DNA from: CALINF01 sp039980455
GTDB lineage: Bacteria > Pseudomonadota > Gammaproteobacteria > Pseudomonadales > Halieaceae
NCBI GenBank assembly: GCA_039980455.1
Contig: JBDXCG010000006.1
Span: forward strand, 186,001 to 250,000
Length of the DNA stretch: 64,000 nucleotides
Direction of reading: 5' to 3'
Numbering within the stretch: the first letter of the stretch is position 1; each line of letters begins with the position of its first letter. The position numbers and the translations under genes were made by a program. Below, in pieces: positions 33,130-42,516 of the stretch. The notes below the pieces were generated by a model. The model saw nothing but the letters and a program-made list of their open reading frames with translations, made no database searches and was not told the DNA's origin.

Positions 33130-35166
33130 CTAAGGCTTGGGTTGATTGGCCAGGTTTTCGATTGCTGTCTTTTCTTGCAAGTAGATAGCCTCCCAATCAA
33201 AGGGGGAGGAGGGTGATTGAAAGCTGGATTGGCCTGTGCTGCTAGGCCTTTCGATATGCTCCTTTACACCCCAGCGGCGGCTGTCACTATGTCCCTTGGC
33301 AGCTTCCTCCGGCGAGAGCATGGTATCCAAGCCGGGCAGGCTTACCCGTCCTTCATCGTTAACTATGGCGGGCCCCTGAAAGTGTTCAAGCCCGGCAATC
33401 TCCTCATCTATCGACATGTCAGCATTGCCGCAGCCGCGCTGCCCAAGCGTAATGGCACGAGTCGCGCTGACATACCCGCTGCCTTGCTGGAACGGGCTGT
33501 ATGCCAGTTTGCCGTCTGCGTTAATGGCAAGCTCTGCGCTAGAGATCAGTTTGCACTTAACGTCATCAGGGGTGAGATCAGGTTCCAGCTGCAGTAGCAG
33601 GGCTACAACGCCCGACACCAGAGCAGCGGCCTGCGATGTGCCCGTCATCACAAACTCACCGGTGCTCAATTGGTACTCTGGAAACTCCTGAAGCAGTGTA
33701 GAACCGGGGCGTGTAATGCCTGTCATGTGTCCACCAGGTGCTACCAGGTCTGGCTTGATGTGTGCGTCTGGTGTGGGGCCCTGTGAGGAGAAGTCGGGAA
33801 TGTAGTCGTCGCTGCGAGTATCTGTAGTCCAGGAATCTGTAACAGCTCCAACTGTGATGATATAGGGCAGATTGCCTGGCGAGCCGATCGTCATGGGGGC
33901 TGGGCCCTCGTTCCCGGCCGCAGCCACTACGGTGATACCCGCTGCCCACGCGCGCATAATGGCCTGATTGATAGGGTCTAACCAATATTCCCACCGAGGT
34001 CGTGCAGCAAACGACAGGTTCAGCACTTTGATACCCAAGCGCTCTCGGTTATCCACTACCCATTGAACACCGCGCACGATATCCAGAAACTCACCCTGAC
34101 CTTCCTCATTGAATGCCTTTACCGCCACCAGGTTCACATCGGGCGCCACACCCTTATAGCTGCCGGTGAATGTGCCATCTACGCTTACACGTCCGCTGTG
34201 GGCGATCATGCTGGTCATATGCGTGCCGTGGCCGCTTTCGTCAAATACCTCAGCCAGTTCTTTGCCGGCTATCGCATCGTAACGGCCGAGTACCCGCAAT
34301 TTGCCCGCTGTATCGTTAGCGAGAACTGGGTCTTCCCAAAGGCCACTATCTAAAACCGCGACCGTAACGCCTTTTCCGGTGATGCCGTGCGCGTGTAAAG
34401 AGGCGGCGCCAACGACCGTCGGAAAATAGGTATCGTTGTGGTTATTCGTATAGCCGGGAATGAGTGATGTACCACAGTCGGTCCCAAATTCCGCTTCAAT
34501 GTCGAACTCGTGTTGAGGCGTTGAATTCAATATAGCTTGGGTGGATTGCGGAAAGGTAATAGTGAGTGGTTGGGCGCCTTTTAGCGCAGGCCTTTTGTCG
34601 TCGCTAAGGTGAATCTTAAGTTGACCCTGTTCAATCTCTGCTGCTGAGTCGATTGGCACAGGCTGATTACCCAGTGTGATGGTGTTTGGCGCAGGAAGGG
34701 TGGCAGGCCATTCCACAGTCAGCTGGCTGAGTTTGAGTGTTAGTGATTTCTTATTGTACAGCTGCCAGGTGAGTTGGCCGTTTTTTCGTTGGAGTTCCAA
34801 TCCGCTGCCAATGCCGCAGCTTGTATCTTCTTCCTCTGGCTCGGGGTCGGTCAGCGACAGATCGTCAATATAGCGCTGCACCTGCGGTGATGTTTTGGCA
34901 ATCTCAAACTGCTCAGTGGTGAATTCTGCGCCTACCGCATTGATGATGGGTAGTGAGTGCGTTAGCGTTCCACCAATCTCCGATACCAGTGACTCTAGCT
35001 TGTCAGTTGATTGACCCTGCAACATGACGTGGAGCAGCGCAGGCGCTTGGGCAAAAAGTGGGGCACTTTGCAGCGTGGCAAATGCCACCATCATGGCCTT
35101 GAGTGTCGTGGTCGTGCGATTCAAGCTGACTATGCCGCTTGGCAACCTAAGCCCGGAGGGCTTCAT
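33130..35166 (-). CDS. Secreted subtilisin-like serine peptidase (S8)
   Basis: A 678-residue subtilase. The hydrophobic segment LKAMMVAFATLQSAPLFAQA (about 22-41) is the export signal. About residues 44-104 resemble an I9-type propeptide. Residues about 105-235 are an extra beta-rich domain bounded by Cys117 and Cys231, unusual between propeptide and catalytic domain. The catalytic triad is intact: Asp273 (VAVLDSG), His313 (SGHGTHM), Ser511 (MTGTSQAAA), with the oxyanion Asn419 (AAGNEG). A Ser/Pro-rich tail of about 90 residues follows. The start overlaps the end of the c-di-GMP response regulator by 20 bp. Its position next to the repeat gene makes that protein a candidate substrate. The specificity cannot be read directly. 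Confidence 0.92.
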   Translation of the reverse strand: MKPSGLRLPSGIVSLNRTTTTLKAMMVAFATLQSAPLFAQAPALLHVMLQGQSTDKLESLVSEIGGTLTHSLPIINAVGAEFTTEQFEIAKTSPQVQRYIDDLSLTDPEPEEEDTSCGIGSGLELQRKNGQLTWQLYNKKSLTLKLSQLTVEWPATLPAPNTITLGNQPVPIDSAAEIEQGQLKIHLSDDKRPALKGAQPLTITFPQSTQAILNSTPQHEFDIEAEFGTDCGTSLIPGYTNNHNDTYFPTVVGAASLHAHGITGKGVTVAVLDSGLWEDPVLANDTAGKLRVLGRYDAIAGKELAEVFDESGHGTHMTSMIAHSGRVSVDGTFTGSYKGVAPDVNLVAVKAFNEEGQGEFLDIVRGVQWVVDNRERLGIKVLNLSFAARPRWEYWLDPINQAIMRAWAAGITVVAAAGNEGPAPMTIGSPGNLPYIITVGAVTDSWTTDTRSDDYIPDFSSQGPTPDAHIKPDLVAPGGHMTGITRPGSTLLQEFPEYQLSTGEFVMTGTSQAAALVSGVVALLLQLEPDLTPDDVKCKLISSAELAINADGKLAYSPFQQGSGYVSATRAITLGQRGCGNADMSIDEEIAGLEHFQGPAIVNDEGRVSLPGLDTMLSPEEAAKGHSDSRRWGVKEHIERPSSTGQSSFQSPSSPFDWEAIYLQEKTAIENLANQPKP

Positions 35167-36958
35167 TGATTGTTGCTAAATAGTTTTGACGCAGGCTATC
35201 GGGTACATCTTCTGGATAGAGTGGCCTTGCAAAGTAATAGCCTTGTAAGAGCTCGCATTCCTTATCAACAAGATAGGTCAGCTGATCTTCTGTTTCGATG
35301 CCTTCTGCGATTGAACGTAAGTTGAGCGTTTTTGCCAACGCCAATATCGCATCGATAATCGCGGCGCCATCGGGACTATCCAGATCCGCCACAAAGCTCT
35401 GATCAATTTTCAATGTGTTGATCGGAAAACGCTTCAGGTAGCTCAGTGAAGAGTACCCCGTCCCAAAATCATCTACGGCCAGTTCCACGCCTAATGCTTT
35501 TAGCTCCTGCAACTTGGATATATTGGTTTCTGCATCGGTCATGATGGCGCTTTCTGTTAGTTCCAGCTCTAGCCGAGAAGAGGCAAGCCCTGAGTGACCC
35601 AGAAAATCTGCCACCGATTGCACAAGGTTGCCCTGATTAAACTGCAGTGGAGAAATGTTTACGCATACCCTAAACGGAGGCAGGCCCATGTTGTCCCAGT
35701 ACAGGCAGTTGCGTGCAACCTCCGCCATCACCCAGTTTCCGAGCTCGATAATTTGCCCCGTGCTTTCGGCCACCGGAATAAATACTGCCGGTGATACCAT
35801 GCCGCGCTCGGGATGTTTCCAGCGCACCAGCGCTTCCATGCTAACTACTTCGCCAGAGCGGGTGTCTACCTGGGGCTGATAGCGCAGCTCGAGTTGATCT
35901 TCGCGCAGCGCTGTCCGCAATTCCTCTTCCATCTTCAGCTGTTCAACAGCCATGGAGTTCATGCGTTCGTTGTAGAAGCGATAGCAGGAACGACCCTCTG
36001 CTTTGGCTGCGTACATTGCGGTGTCGGCGTTTCTCACCAAGGTGTCAGGGTCTTCGCCGTCTTGCGGGTACAGCGCAATGCCAATACTGGGCGTTACCAC
36101 CGGATTGTGTGTTTGTAGCGGTATTGGCTCCGACAGCGCTTCAAGGATACGCCGTGCAATACGCTCTACCTGAAGGATGTCCGGAACGTCCGATAGCACC
36201 ACGGTGAACTCATCACCACCCAGTCGAGCGATTTCAGTGCCCGAGTCTGGGTCGTCCACGTCTTCGGCGGAGTTTTCAGAAATGTAGTTAATGGCATCGT
36301 CTTCGCGCAGTTCCAGTGTCAGACGCTTGGCGATCTCCACCAGCAACCGATCGCCTCGTCCGTGTCCGATGGAATCATTAATGCGCTTGAAGTGGTCCAG
36401 ATCGATGAACATCAGCGCCGCATTGGACTTGCGGCGATGACTGCGCTTAAGAATGCGGTTTAGCTGTTCATTGAAGCTACGGCGATTTGGCAGGCTTGTC
36501 AGGGGGTCGTAGTAGGCCAGGTATCTAAGCCTGTCTTCCTGCCGCTTGAGAGCGTTAAACGCGTTGCTGGCTCGTAGCATGTACTGTACATCGCGTCCCA
36601 GCAGCGACCAGTTGACCGGTTTGGTCTTGTATTGCGTTGCGCCAGCCTCAAATCCCAGGTCGATTGATTGTCGGTCGTCTGAGCCGGTAACGATCATGAT
36701 GGGGATGGACTCGCCCTGAGGCATCTGGCGAATCCGATGGCACACTTCCAATCCGGTCATACCGGGCATTTCTACGTCGAGGAATACCAGGTCTGGCCTC
36801 TCGCGCACGAACAGGTCGATGGCCTCCGGGCCATTGGATGCCTCTACTACCGTCATGCTCTCTGCTTCCAGGCATTGCCGGGTAAGCAGCCGCACATTCA
36901 TGTCGTCATCTGCGACAAGAATCTTTGCGTTTGCGCTGTGGTTTTGCGTTGTTTCCAT
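35147..36958 (-). CDS. Response regulator with GGDEF and EAL domains
   Basis: The product is 603 residues: a receiver domain (phospho-acceptor Asp61 in LVFLDVEMPG, lysine in KTKPVNW), a GGDEF domain with an intact RLGGDEF and no RxxD inhibition site, and an EAL domain with MEALVRW, NISPLQF, ELTE, DDFGTGYSSL and KID conserved. It can in principle make and break c-di-GMP. The GGDEF domain has an acidic insertion of about 15 residues (SENSAEDVDDPDSG) before the active-site strand. It could receive phosphate from the nearby HPt-containing hybrid kinase. It overlaps the subtilase gene, so c-di-GMP control and protease are coexpressed. Confidence 0.93.
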   Translation of the reverse strand: METTQNHSANAKILVADDDMNVRLLTRQCLEAESMTVVEASNGPEAIDLFVRERPDLVFLDVEMPGMTGLEVCHRIRQMPQGESIPIMIVTGSDDRQSIDLGFEAGATQYKTKPVNWSLLGRDVQYMLRASNAFNALKRQEDRLRYLAYYDPLTSLPNRRSFNEQLNRILKRSHRRKSNAALMFIDLDHFKRINDSIGHGRGDRLLVEIAKRLTLELREDDAINYISENSAEDVDDPDSGTEIARLGGDEFTVVLSDVPDILQVERIARRILEALSEPIPLQTHNPVVTPSIGIALYPQDGEDPDTLVRNADTAMYAAKAEGRSCYRFYNERMNSMAVEQLKMEEELRTALREDQLELRYQPQVDTRSGEVVSMEALVRWKHPERGMVSPAVFIPVAESTGQIIELGNWVMAEVARNCLYWDNMGLPPFRVCVNISPLQFNQGNLVQSVADFLGHSGLASSRLELELTESAIMTDAETNISKLQELKALGVELAVDDFGTGYSSLSYLKRFPINTLKIDQSFVADLDSPDGAAIIDAILALAKTLNLRSIAEGIETEDQLTYLVDKECELLQGYYFARPLYPEDVPDSLRQNYLATINEALRA

Positions 36959-37038
36959 AGTACAGATCAGGAACCTAGGCTGGATGCGGCTAGGCTAACA
37001 TTCCACTAGCAGCCGGACTAGCGAATATCGGGGTTAAC

Positions 37039-38775
37039 TCAGGAAAAGATGCGCTCGCGTCGTTTGAACCGCTGTTCCTGAACAAAACGCGGAAGCTGCT
37101 GCAAGGGTATGGCGGGGCTGTAGTAAAACCCCTGTACTTGCTCGCACTCCTGAGTACGCAAAAATTCAATTTGCTCGAAGTTTTCAGCACCTTCTGCTAC
37201 CACCAGCATGCCCAGGCGCTTGGCCATTTCGATAATCATGCTGCAAACCGCTACCTGCTGTTCATTGTGGGGCAATTCGCGAACGAAGGTGGCGTCGATT
37301 TTCAGGGCAGATATAGGTAATTCTGTGAGGTGAGAAAGCTGCGAAAAGCCTGTCCCAAAGTCATCCAACGAGAAGGAGATTCCCAGCAGTCTCAGCTCAT
37401 CCATTCTGGCCTTAATAGACCCTGGATCCTTGAGAATTGTAGTCTCGGTTAACTCGAATTCTATTCTGTCAGGATTCGCTCCCGAGCGATTTAGAATGTC
37501 TTTTACCACCTCAATAAAGCGGTTGTCCTGAATCTGAGAGAACGAAATATTAACCGCTACATCCACATCACGAAGACCTTGCTCATCGAGCCAGACTTGT
37601 GCAGAACAGGCGTGCTGAATAACCTGATAGCCAATCGTCTTCATCAGGCCCATATCTTCACACTGCTGTAGGAATTCGCCGGGGCATAACAAGCCGCGCT
37701 CGGGGTGATTCCATCGCAGCAGGGCTTCCATTCCAAGCAGCTGTCCATCTTTCAAGCTCACTCTGGGTTGGTAGTGCAATTCAAACTGGTTTTTGCGGAC
37801 GGCGTTGCGCAGTTCTGCCGACAGAGAGCTCTTGCCTGCCACGTCAAAGTGCAGGTGATCAGAATAGCGCAGGTATTTTCCGCCTTGAATGGTCTTTGCC
37901 TGCTGCATGGCGCTGCGTGCCTGCTCTACCATGTCAGAAAATTCCAGAGCGTCGTCGGGATAAACAGCGGCGCCAATACTGGCTTCTACGGCAACCTGCT
38001 GCTGACTGAGCACCATGGGCGCTGAGATGGTGCTGAGTATTTTCTCTGCGATGTGCTCGATGCTGCTGATCGAGGCAACATCCTCCAACACCATTGCAAA
38101 CTCATCGCCTCCCAGGCGCGCAATACTGTCGGTGCTACGCATCTTGTTCATGAGTCGGCGACAGAGTGTTTGAATCATCAAATCACCATCGGCTTCTCCG
38201 TAGTGATCATTGATGTTGGCGAACTGATCAATGTTGATGTAAAGCAGCGCTGTGTTAAAGCCATAGCGTTGCGAGCGGTCCATAGCGCGCTCGAGATGCG
38301 CTCGAAAGCCAATGCGGTTTAATGCGCCGGTGAGCGTGTCGCGATTGGAGAGCTGGCGAATCTGCTGCTGGGCACTTTTCAGCTGAATGCTGTAATCCAG
38401 TATTCGGTGTACCAGGCCGTCCTGCAGTTGGCCGCGCACGAGGTAGTCCTGCGCTCCCAGTTCGCGTATTTGATCAGTAATCAGATCGCTCGCTTCATCG
38501 ACGAGCAGGATGATAGGAACGGTGGCTTCGTGCTTGCGAGCAAGTCGCAATAGGTATTCTGTTTCTGGCCCCTGTGCCATGATGACCGCGTCAATGGCAG
38601 GGTCAAGCAGGGCTTCTAGCGGCCGTTCCATCGATTCTGAGCGAGCAAGTGCAAATCGGGGGGGTAGGGCACGTTCCAGGCAGTCAGACAGAACCAGATG
38701 GTCCGTCTTTTGCTCGGAAATGATCAGTACGGTACTTTGGTCCACAATGGTCCCTGCGTGATAAAAACTGGCCAC
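37039..38775 (-). CDS. GGDEF-EAL protein with phosphorylation-dead receiver
   Basis: The product is 578 residues. The N-terminal domain (about 13-130) has receiver-like fold signs (STVLIISEQKTDHLVLSDCL at the start, a GAQDYLVRG end), but the acceptor position reads AVIMAQGPE, with no Asp, so it cannot be phosphorylated normally. The GGDEF domain is intact and has the RxxD inhibition site (RSTD, five residues before GGDEF). The EAL domain keeps MEALLRWNHPE, NISFSQ, ELTE, DDFGTGFS and KID. It lies 80 bp upstream of the GGDEF-EAL response regulator on the same strand and is probably the first gene of that run. Confidence 0.92.
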   Translation of the reverse strand: MASFYHAGTIVDQSTVLIISEQKTDHLVLSDCLERALPPRFALARSESMERPLEALLDPAIDAVIMAQGPETEYLLRLARKHEATVPIILLVDEASDLITDQIRELGAQDYLVRGQLQDGLVHRILDYSIQLKSAQQQIRQLSNRDTLTGALNRIGFRAHLERAMDRSQRYGFNTALLYINIDQFANINDHYGEADGDLMIQTLCRRLMNKMRSTDSIARLGGDEFAMVLEDVASISSIEHIAEKILSTISAPMVLSQQQVAVEASIGAAVYPDDALEFSDMVEQARSAMQQAKTIQGGKYLRYSDHLHFDVAGKSSLSAELRNAVRKNQFELHYQPRVSLKDGQLLGMEALLRWNHPERGLLCPGEFLQQCEDMGLMKTIGYQVIQHACSAQVWLDEQGLRDVDVAVNISFSQIQDNRFIEVVKDILNRSGANPDRIEFELTETTILKDPGSIKARMDELRLLGISFSLDDFGTGFSQLSHLTELPISALKIDATFVRELPHNEQQVAVCSMIIEMAKRLGMLVVAEGAENFEQIEFLRTQECEQVQGFYYSPAIPLQQLPRFVQEQRFKRRERIFS

Positions 38776-39003
38776 GTCCGTTTGGAGGCAGCGACACCCC
38801 TGAATGTCGCAGCACCCCTTGGGGGCGCTTATTCTTTATATTACATAGGGTTATACTCAATAACTCTACGAACTTCTAGTAATTGTTAGTTGAAAAGTAC
38901 CAACCTTGCGGATGCGTGTTTTAGTCTCTCATGCGTCTGCGCGAGCAACGGGTTATTTGTGCTACCATTTTCGCCCTTTTCACATCTACACAGATAAGTT
39001 TGC
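38776..39003. other. Divergent promoter region before nadA
   Basis: A 228-bp gap between the minus-strand GGDEF-EAL gene and nadA. It must contain promoters in both directions. TATACT at 38852-38857 is a fair plus-strand -10, but the -35 is weak. I see no gene, repeat or riboswitch. I did not find a convincing operator of the NadR or NrtR type. Confidence 0.4.
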
Positions 39004-40059
39004 ATGACAATCGCCACAGATAAGCTAGAGATCATTCGCCAGCAGGTACAAGATCATCTCGACCACGCAGAACAGCACCACTTAACCCCGGAACGCGAGC
39101 GCGAGCTAGTCGCCCAGATTAAGGAGCGTCTGGAGCGTGAAAATGCGGTCTTGGTGGCGCACTATTACACTGCACCGGCCATACAGGCTCTGGCCGAAGA
39201 GACCGGTGGCTGTGTCTCAGATTCACTTGAGATGGCTCGTTTTGGGCACGATCATGATGCAGAAACCCTGATTGTTGCCGGCGTGAAATTCATGGGTGAA
39301 ACAGCCAAAATTCTCACGCCAGAGAAGCGGGTTCTCATGCCGACGCTAGAGGCTACCTGTTCGCTGGATCTGGGTTGCCCGATAGAAGAGTTTGCGGCGT
39401 TCTGCGATGAGCATCCCGAGCGGCAGGTGGTTGTTTACGCCAACACCTCGGCTGCTGTAAAGGCGCGTGCCGATTGGGTGGTGACCTCAAGTATCGCATT
39501 GAATGTGGCTGAGCATCTGGCGGATCAGGGGCAAAAGATTATCTGGGCACCTGATCGTCATCTGGGCGACTACGTTCGCAGACAAACCGGCGCAGATATC
39601 CTTATGTGGGACGGCGCATGTATCGTGCATGAGGAGTTCAAGGCCCGGGGCGTTGCCGATCTCAAGCGCGTGTACCCCGATGCTGCGGTATTGGTGCACC
39701 CTGAATCTCCTGCATCAGTGCTGGAGCTGGCCGACAGAGTGGGGTCGACTACTCAGATTATTCAGGCAGCGGTAGAGATGCCAAATCAGCGCTTCATCGT
39801 TGCTACAGATCAGGGCATCTTCTACAAAATGCAGCAGCAAGCACCCGACAAGGAGTTCATTATTGCTCCCACAGCCGGGAACGGCGCCACCTGCCGCAGC
39901 TGCGCCAACTGCCCGTGGATGGCAATGAATGAGTTGGAGACGCTGGCAACGGTGTTTGACCGAGCAGACAACGAAATATTTGTAGATCCGGTATTGGGTG
40001 AGCAGGCAATGGTGCCGCTGCGACGGATGTTGGATTTTGCCGCTACGCTCACGCGTTAG
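39004..40059 (+). CDS. nadA: Quinolinate synthase NadA
   Basis: NadA condenses iminoaspartate with dihydroxyacetone phosphate to quinolinate in NAD biosynthesis, using a [4Fe-4S] cluster. The product is 351 residues, the gammaproteobacterial length. Visible signatures are VLVAHYYTAPAIQALAEETGG, the cluster cysteines near 119 (ATCSLDLGC), near 206 (DGACIVHEEF) and in the C-terminal TCRSCANCPWM, and IWAPDRHLG. It stands alone, without nadB or nadC nearby, and converges with bepA with a 2-bp gap. Confidence 0.97.
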   Translation: MTIATDKLEIIRQQVQDHLDHAEQHHLTPERERELVAQIKERLERENAVLVAHYYTAPAIQALAEETGGCVSDSLEMARFGHDHDAETLIVAGVKFMGETAKILTPEKRVLMPTLEATCSLDLGCPIEEFAAFCDEHPERQVVVYANTSAAVKARADWVVTSSIALNVAEHLADQGQKIIWAPDRHLGDYVRRQTGADILMWDGACIVHEEFKARGVADLKRVYPDAAVLVHPESPASVLELADRVGSTTQIIQAAVEMPNQRFIVATDQGIFYKMQQQAPDKEFIIAPTAGNGATCRSCANCPWMAMNELETLATVFDRADNEIFVDPVLGEQAMVPLRRMLDFAATLTR

Positions 40060-40061
40060 CG

Positions 40062-41534
40062 CTAGATATCCATCTGCTCGCGCATTTTACCGATATCTTG
40101 CAGGCGCTGATTGATCTTGGCACTGCTTAAATAGTCTTTTTCCGTAAGCTTTAGCGCGTAAGTCAGCTGTTTCTCAGCCTGGCCCAAGTTGCCATTGAGG
40201 ATGAAATACTCTGCCCTGGACTGGTGGAGTTCCACGATGTTCCCTGACAAGCCCTGTACCTCGGCCAACAGGTACCACAGAGCGGGATCCTTAGGCTTTA
40301 TCTTGCTCTGGGCAACCAATACTTCCTCTGCAACATGAGCCTGCTGGTTGCGCATCAGTGCTCTGGCGTAGGTCATGGTCAACGGGTGGTTGTTGGGGTA
40401 GAGCTCCAATTGTTTTGTCAGCGTGTTGATCGCTCGCTCTGGTCGATTTTTCACCAAATCGATTTCGGCATCGGCGATGACATACTCCAGCCGGCCGGGA
40501 TTTTTGGACCAGATAGTATCCAGCTCCAGTCCGGCTTCGTCGGCGCGCCCTGCATTGGTCAATGCAATCACTAAGCCATAGTGCGCGGCTTCTTCAGAGC
40601 GCGGGTTACCCTCGAGCTCATTGCGAAAACGGGTTACGGCTTCCTCCGGCGTATCAGCTAGTTGATTCACCACCCGGGCTCGCATCAGCTGGTAGTTCAG
40701 ACTCACCTGAGGTGGCCTTTTAGGGTACTGCCGAGCACGGTTGCGTGTATCGGCGATGCGATTTTCCGATAAAGGGTGAGTCCTCAAGAACTCGGGAATC
40801 CGATTGGAACTTGTATAGCGGGAGGCTTGCATCATGCGCTCGAACATTGCCGGCGCAGCGTGTGGGTCCATGCCGGCGTCCAGCATTGTTGTCATGCCTA
40901 CTCGATCAGCTTCGGCTTCATTGCTTCGGCTATAGCGCAGCGCTGAGTCTTGGGCCGCAGCTTGAGACGCGGTGAGTGCTGCCAGGCCAACATCGCCACC
41001 GGCTGTGGCCATCAAAATAAGTCCAGCGAGTAAGCCTGCCATATTCAATGGCTGCTGGTTTTTCTGAAATTCAACGCGGCGGGAGAAGTGTCGTTGGCTC
41101 AGGTGCGCAATCTCATGCGCCAGTACCGTCGCCAACTCGTCCTCGGTTTGGGCATAGAGCAGTAGGCCATTGTGAATACCGATTATGCCGCCGGGTACGG
41201 CGAACGCATTGATGCTGGCGTTATCAACCACTACTAGTTCAATGCGGCGGTCTTCAAGTTGGCTATGGGTTACCAGCCGGAAGATGAGATCCTCCAGGTA
41301 GGAAAACAATAATGGGTCATTAACGGTGGGGGCCTGGCTGCGAAACATGCGCAACCAGGTGCGGCCAATCTGATGTTCGTATTCCGCTGAGAACATGCTG
41401 GTGCTAGACTCGCCCAGCTTGGGTAGCTTGAGATCCTCTGTGCCGGCATTTCCTGGCATTGAAGCAGCAACTAATAGCCAACAAAGGCCAATTTGGCTGA
41501 GTATTTGCCTGACTTTAAGAGAAACTACACGCAC
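40062..41534 (-). CDS. bepA: Periplasmic M48 metalloprotease-chaperone BepA
   Basis: BepA (YfgC) is a periplasmic zinc protease with TPRs that helps assemble or degrade outer membrane proteins such as LptD. The product is 490 residues: a signal peptide (QIGLCWLLVAASMPGNA), an M48 domain with HEIAH at 140-144 and the third ligand Glu in RSNEAEADRVG, then TPR-like helices from about residue 280 to the end. Together with bamE in this window it belongs to outer-membrane maintenance. The upstream region holds short hairpins (for example GGCGC-GAA-GCGCC at 41628-41640). Confidence 0.93.
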   Translation of the reverse strand: MRVVSLKVRQILSQIGLCWLLVAASMPGNAGTEDLKLPKLGESSTSMFSAEYEHQIGRTWLRMFRSQAPTVNDPLLFSYLEDLIFRLVTHSQLEDRRIELVVVDNASINAFAVPGGIIGIHNGLLLYAQTEDELATVLAHEIAHLSQRHFSRRVEFQKNQQPLNMAGLLAGLILMATAGGDVGLAALTASQAAAQDSALRYSRSNEAEADRVGMTTMLDAGMDPHAAPAMFERMMQASRYTSSNRIPEFLRTHPLSENRIADTRNRARQYPKRPPQVSLNYQLMRARVVNQLADTPEEAVTRFRNELEGNPRSEEAAHYGLVIALTNAGRADEAGLELDTIWSKNPGRLEYVIADAEIDLVKNRPERAINTLTKQLELYPNNHPLTMTYARALMRNQQAHVAEEVLVAQSKIKPKDPALWYLLAEVQGLSGNIVELHQSRAEYFILNGNLGQAEKQLTYALKLTEKDYLSSAKINQRLQDIGKMREQMDI

Positions 41535-41697
41535 GAATTGGGGTTGCTCACTACTGAATGAGATTAAAGATTGAGTATTGTACGCTATCAGTCCTGATCG
41601 GGACTAAATCATCTGTCACAGTTTTGAGGCGCGAAGCGCCGATTAGTTCAATCCCGCTGTGGCAGCAAACTGTCGGATATCCAATGATTGGAGTGGT

Positions 41698-42516
41698 ATG
41701 AAGCACTTTCCACAGCACTATGAGAAGGGAGATTTGGTGTTCTTCCTGCACATTCCCAAAACGGCGGGTACGTCGCTGACTAATGCGCTCACAGCGGCAT
41801 TCCCCGAAGAACATACAATTCAGCCTGCGCAGATAAATAACGCACGCAAACAGGATCCGCTCGTTTTCACCGAAGCAGACCTGCTGTGCGGCCATTACAC
41901 ACATACTGTTTATTCCAGACGGTTGCTTAAGCAGCCAGGTATGGTGCTGACATTCCTGCGCAATCCTGTGGAGCACTTTGTGTCCACATTTTTTCATCTG
42001 CAATTTGACCCGACGTTTGGCTACACCATTCGATTAACCGGAGATAAGCCAGCTGCAGAGGAATTTCATGCGGCGATCAAGGATGCAACATTAGAGGAGT
42101 TTTTGGCGCATCCAATGTCTCATCTGTTTACTAACTTTCAAACCCGCTATTTGGTCAATGGTTTGAGCTCAGACTATAAGGATCTGTCGGACGAAGCGCT
42201 GCTGCCGATAGCACAGAGAATGCTGCTCGATCTGCCTTTTTTTGGTCTCACGGAAAGGTTCGACGACAGTATGGCACTGCTGGATTCGGTTTTGGATCTC
42301 CCCGAGCCGCTGCAGACCATTGAAGACAATCGCTCCAGAAACAAGCCAAGCGACTTCGTAGTGCCCGAAGAACTGCAACGGGAGATTCACCACCGCACAG
42401 CGGCCGATCAACTGCTCTACCAAATGGCGGTGCTTGCATTCTCCGCGCGCTACGACGCCTTCACACTGGCACATCAATCACACCCCGACGCGAGTAAGGC
42501 ATCCATCAGTGGGTGA
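41698..42516 (+). CDS. Sulfotransferase family protein
   Basis: The product is about 272 residues. The PAPS 5'-phosphosulfate loop is FFLHIPKTAGTSL at about residues 12-24, and the 3'-phosphate-binding stretch is LTFLRNPVEHFVSTFFHL. Both are typical of the sulfotransferase_2-like fold. It should move a sulfuryl group from PAPS to a carbohydrate or lipid, but the acceptor is unknown. I use the ATG at 41698, since GGAG lies just upstream. A GTG at 41659 is a longer alternative. It overlaps the following TusA-like gene by 8 bp and is followed closely by an acyltransferase. Surface glycan decoration is a reasonable guess. Confidence 0.83.
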   Translation: MKHFPQHYEKGDLVFFLHIPKTAGTSLTNALTAAFPEEHTIQPAQINNARKQDPLVFTEADLLCGHYTHTVYSRRLLKQPGMVLTFLRNPVEHFVSTFFHLQFDPTFGYTIRLTGDKPAAEEFHAAIKDATLEEFLAHPMSHLFTNFQTRYLVNGLSSDYKDLSDEALLPIAQRMLLDLPFFGLTERFDDSMALLDSVLDLPEPLQTIEDNRSRNKPSDFVVPEELQREIHHRTAADQLLYQMAVLAFSARYDAFTLAHQSHPDASKASISG

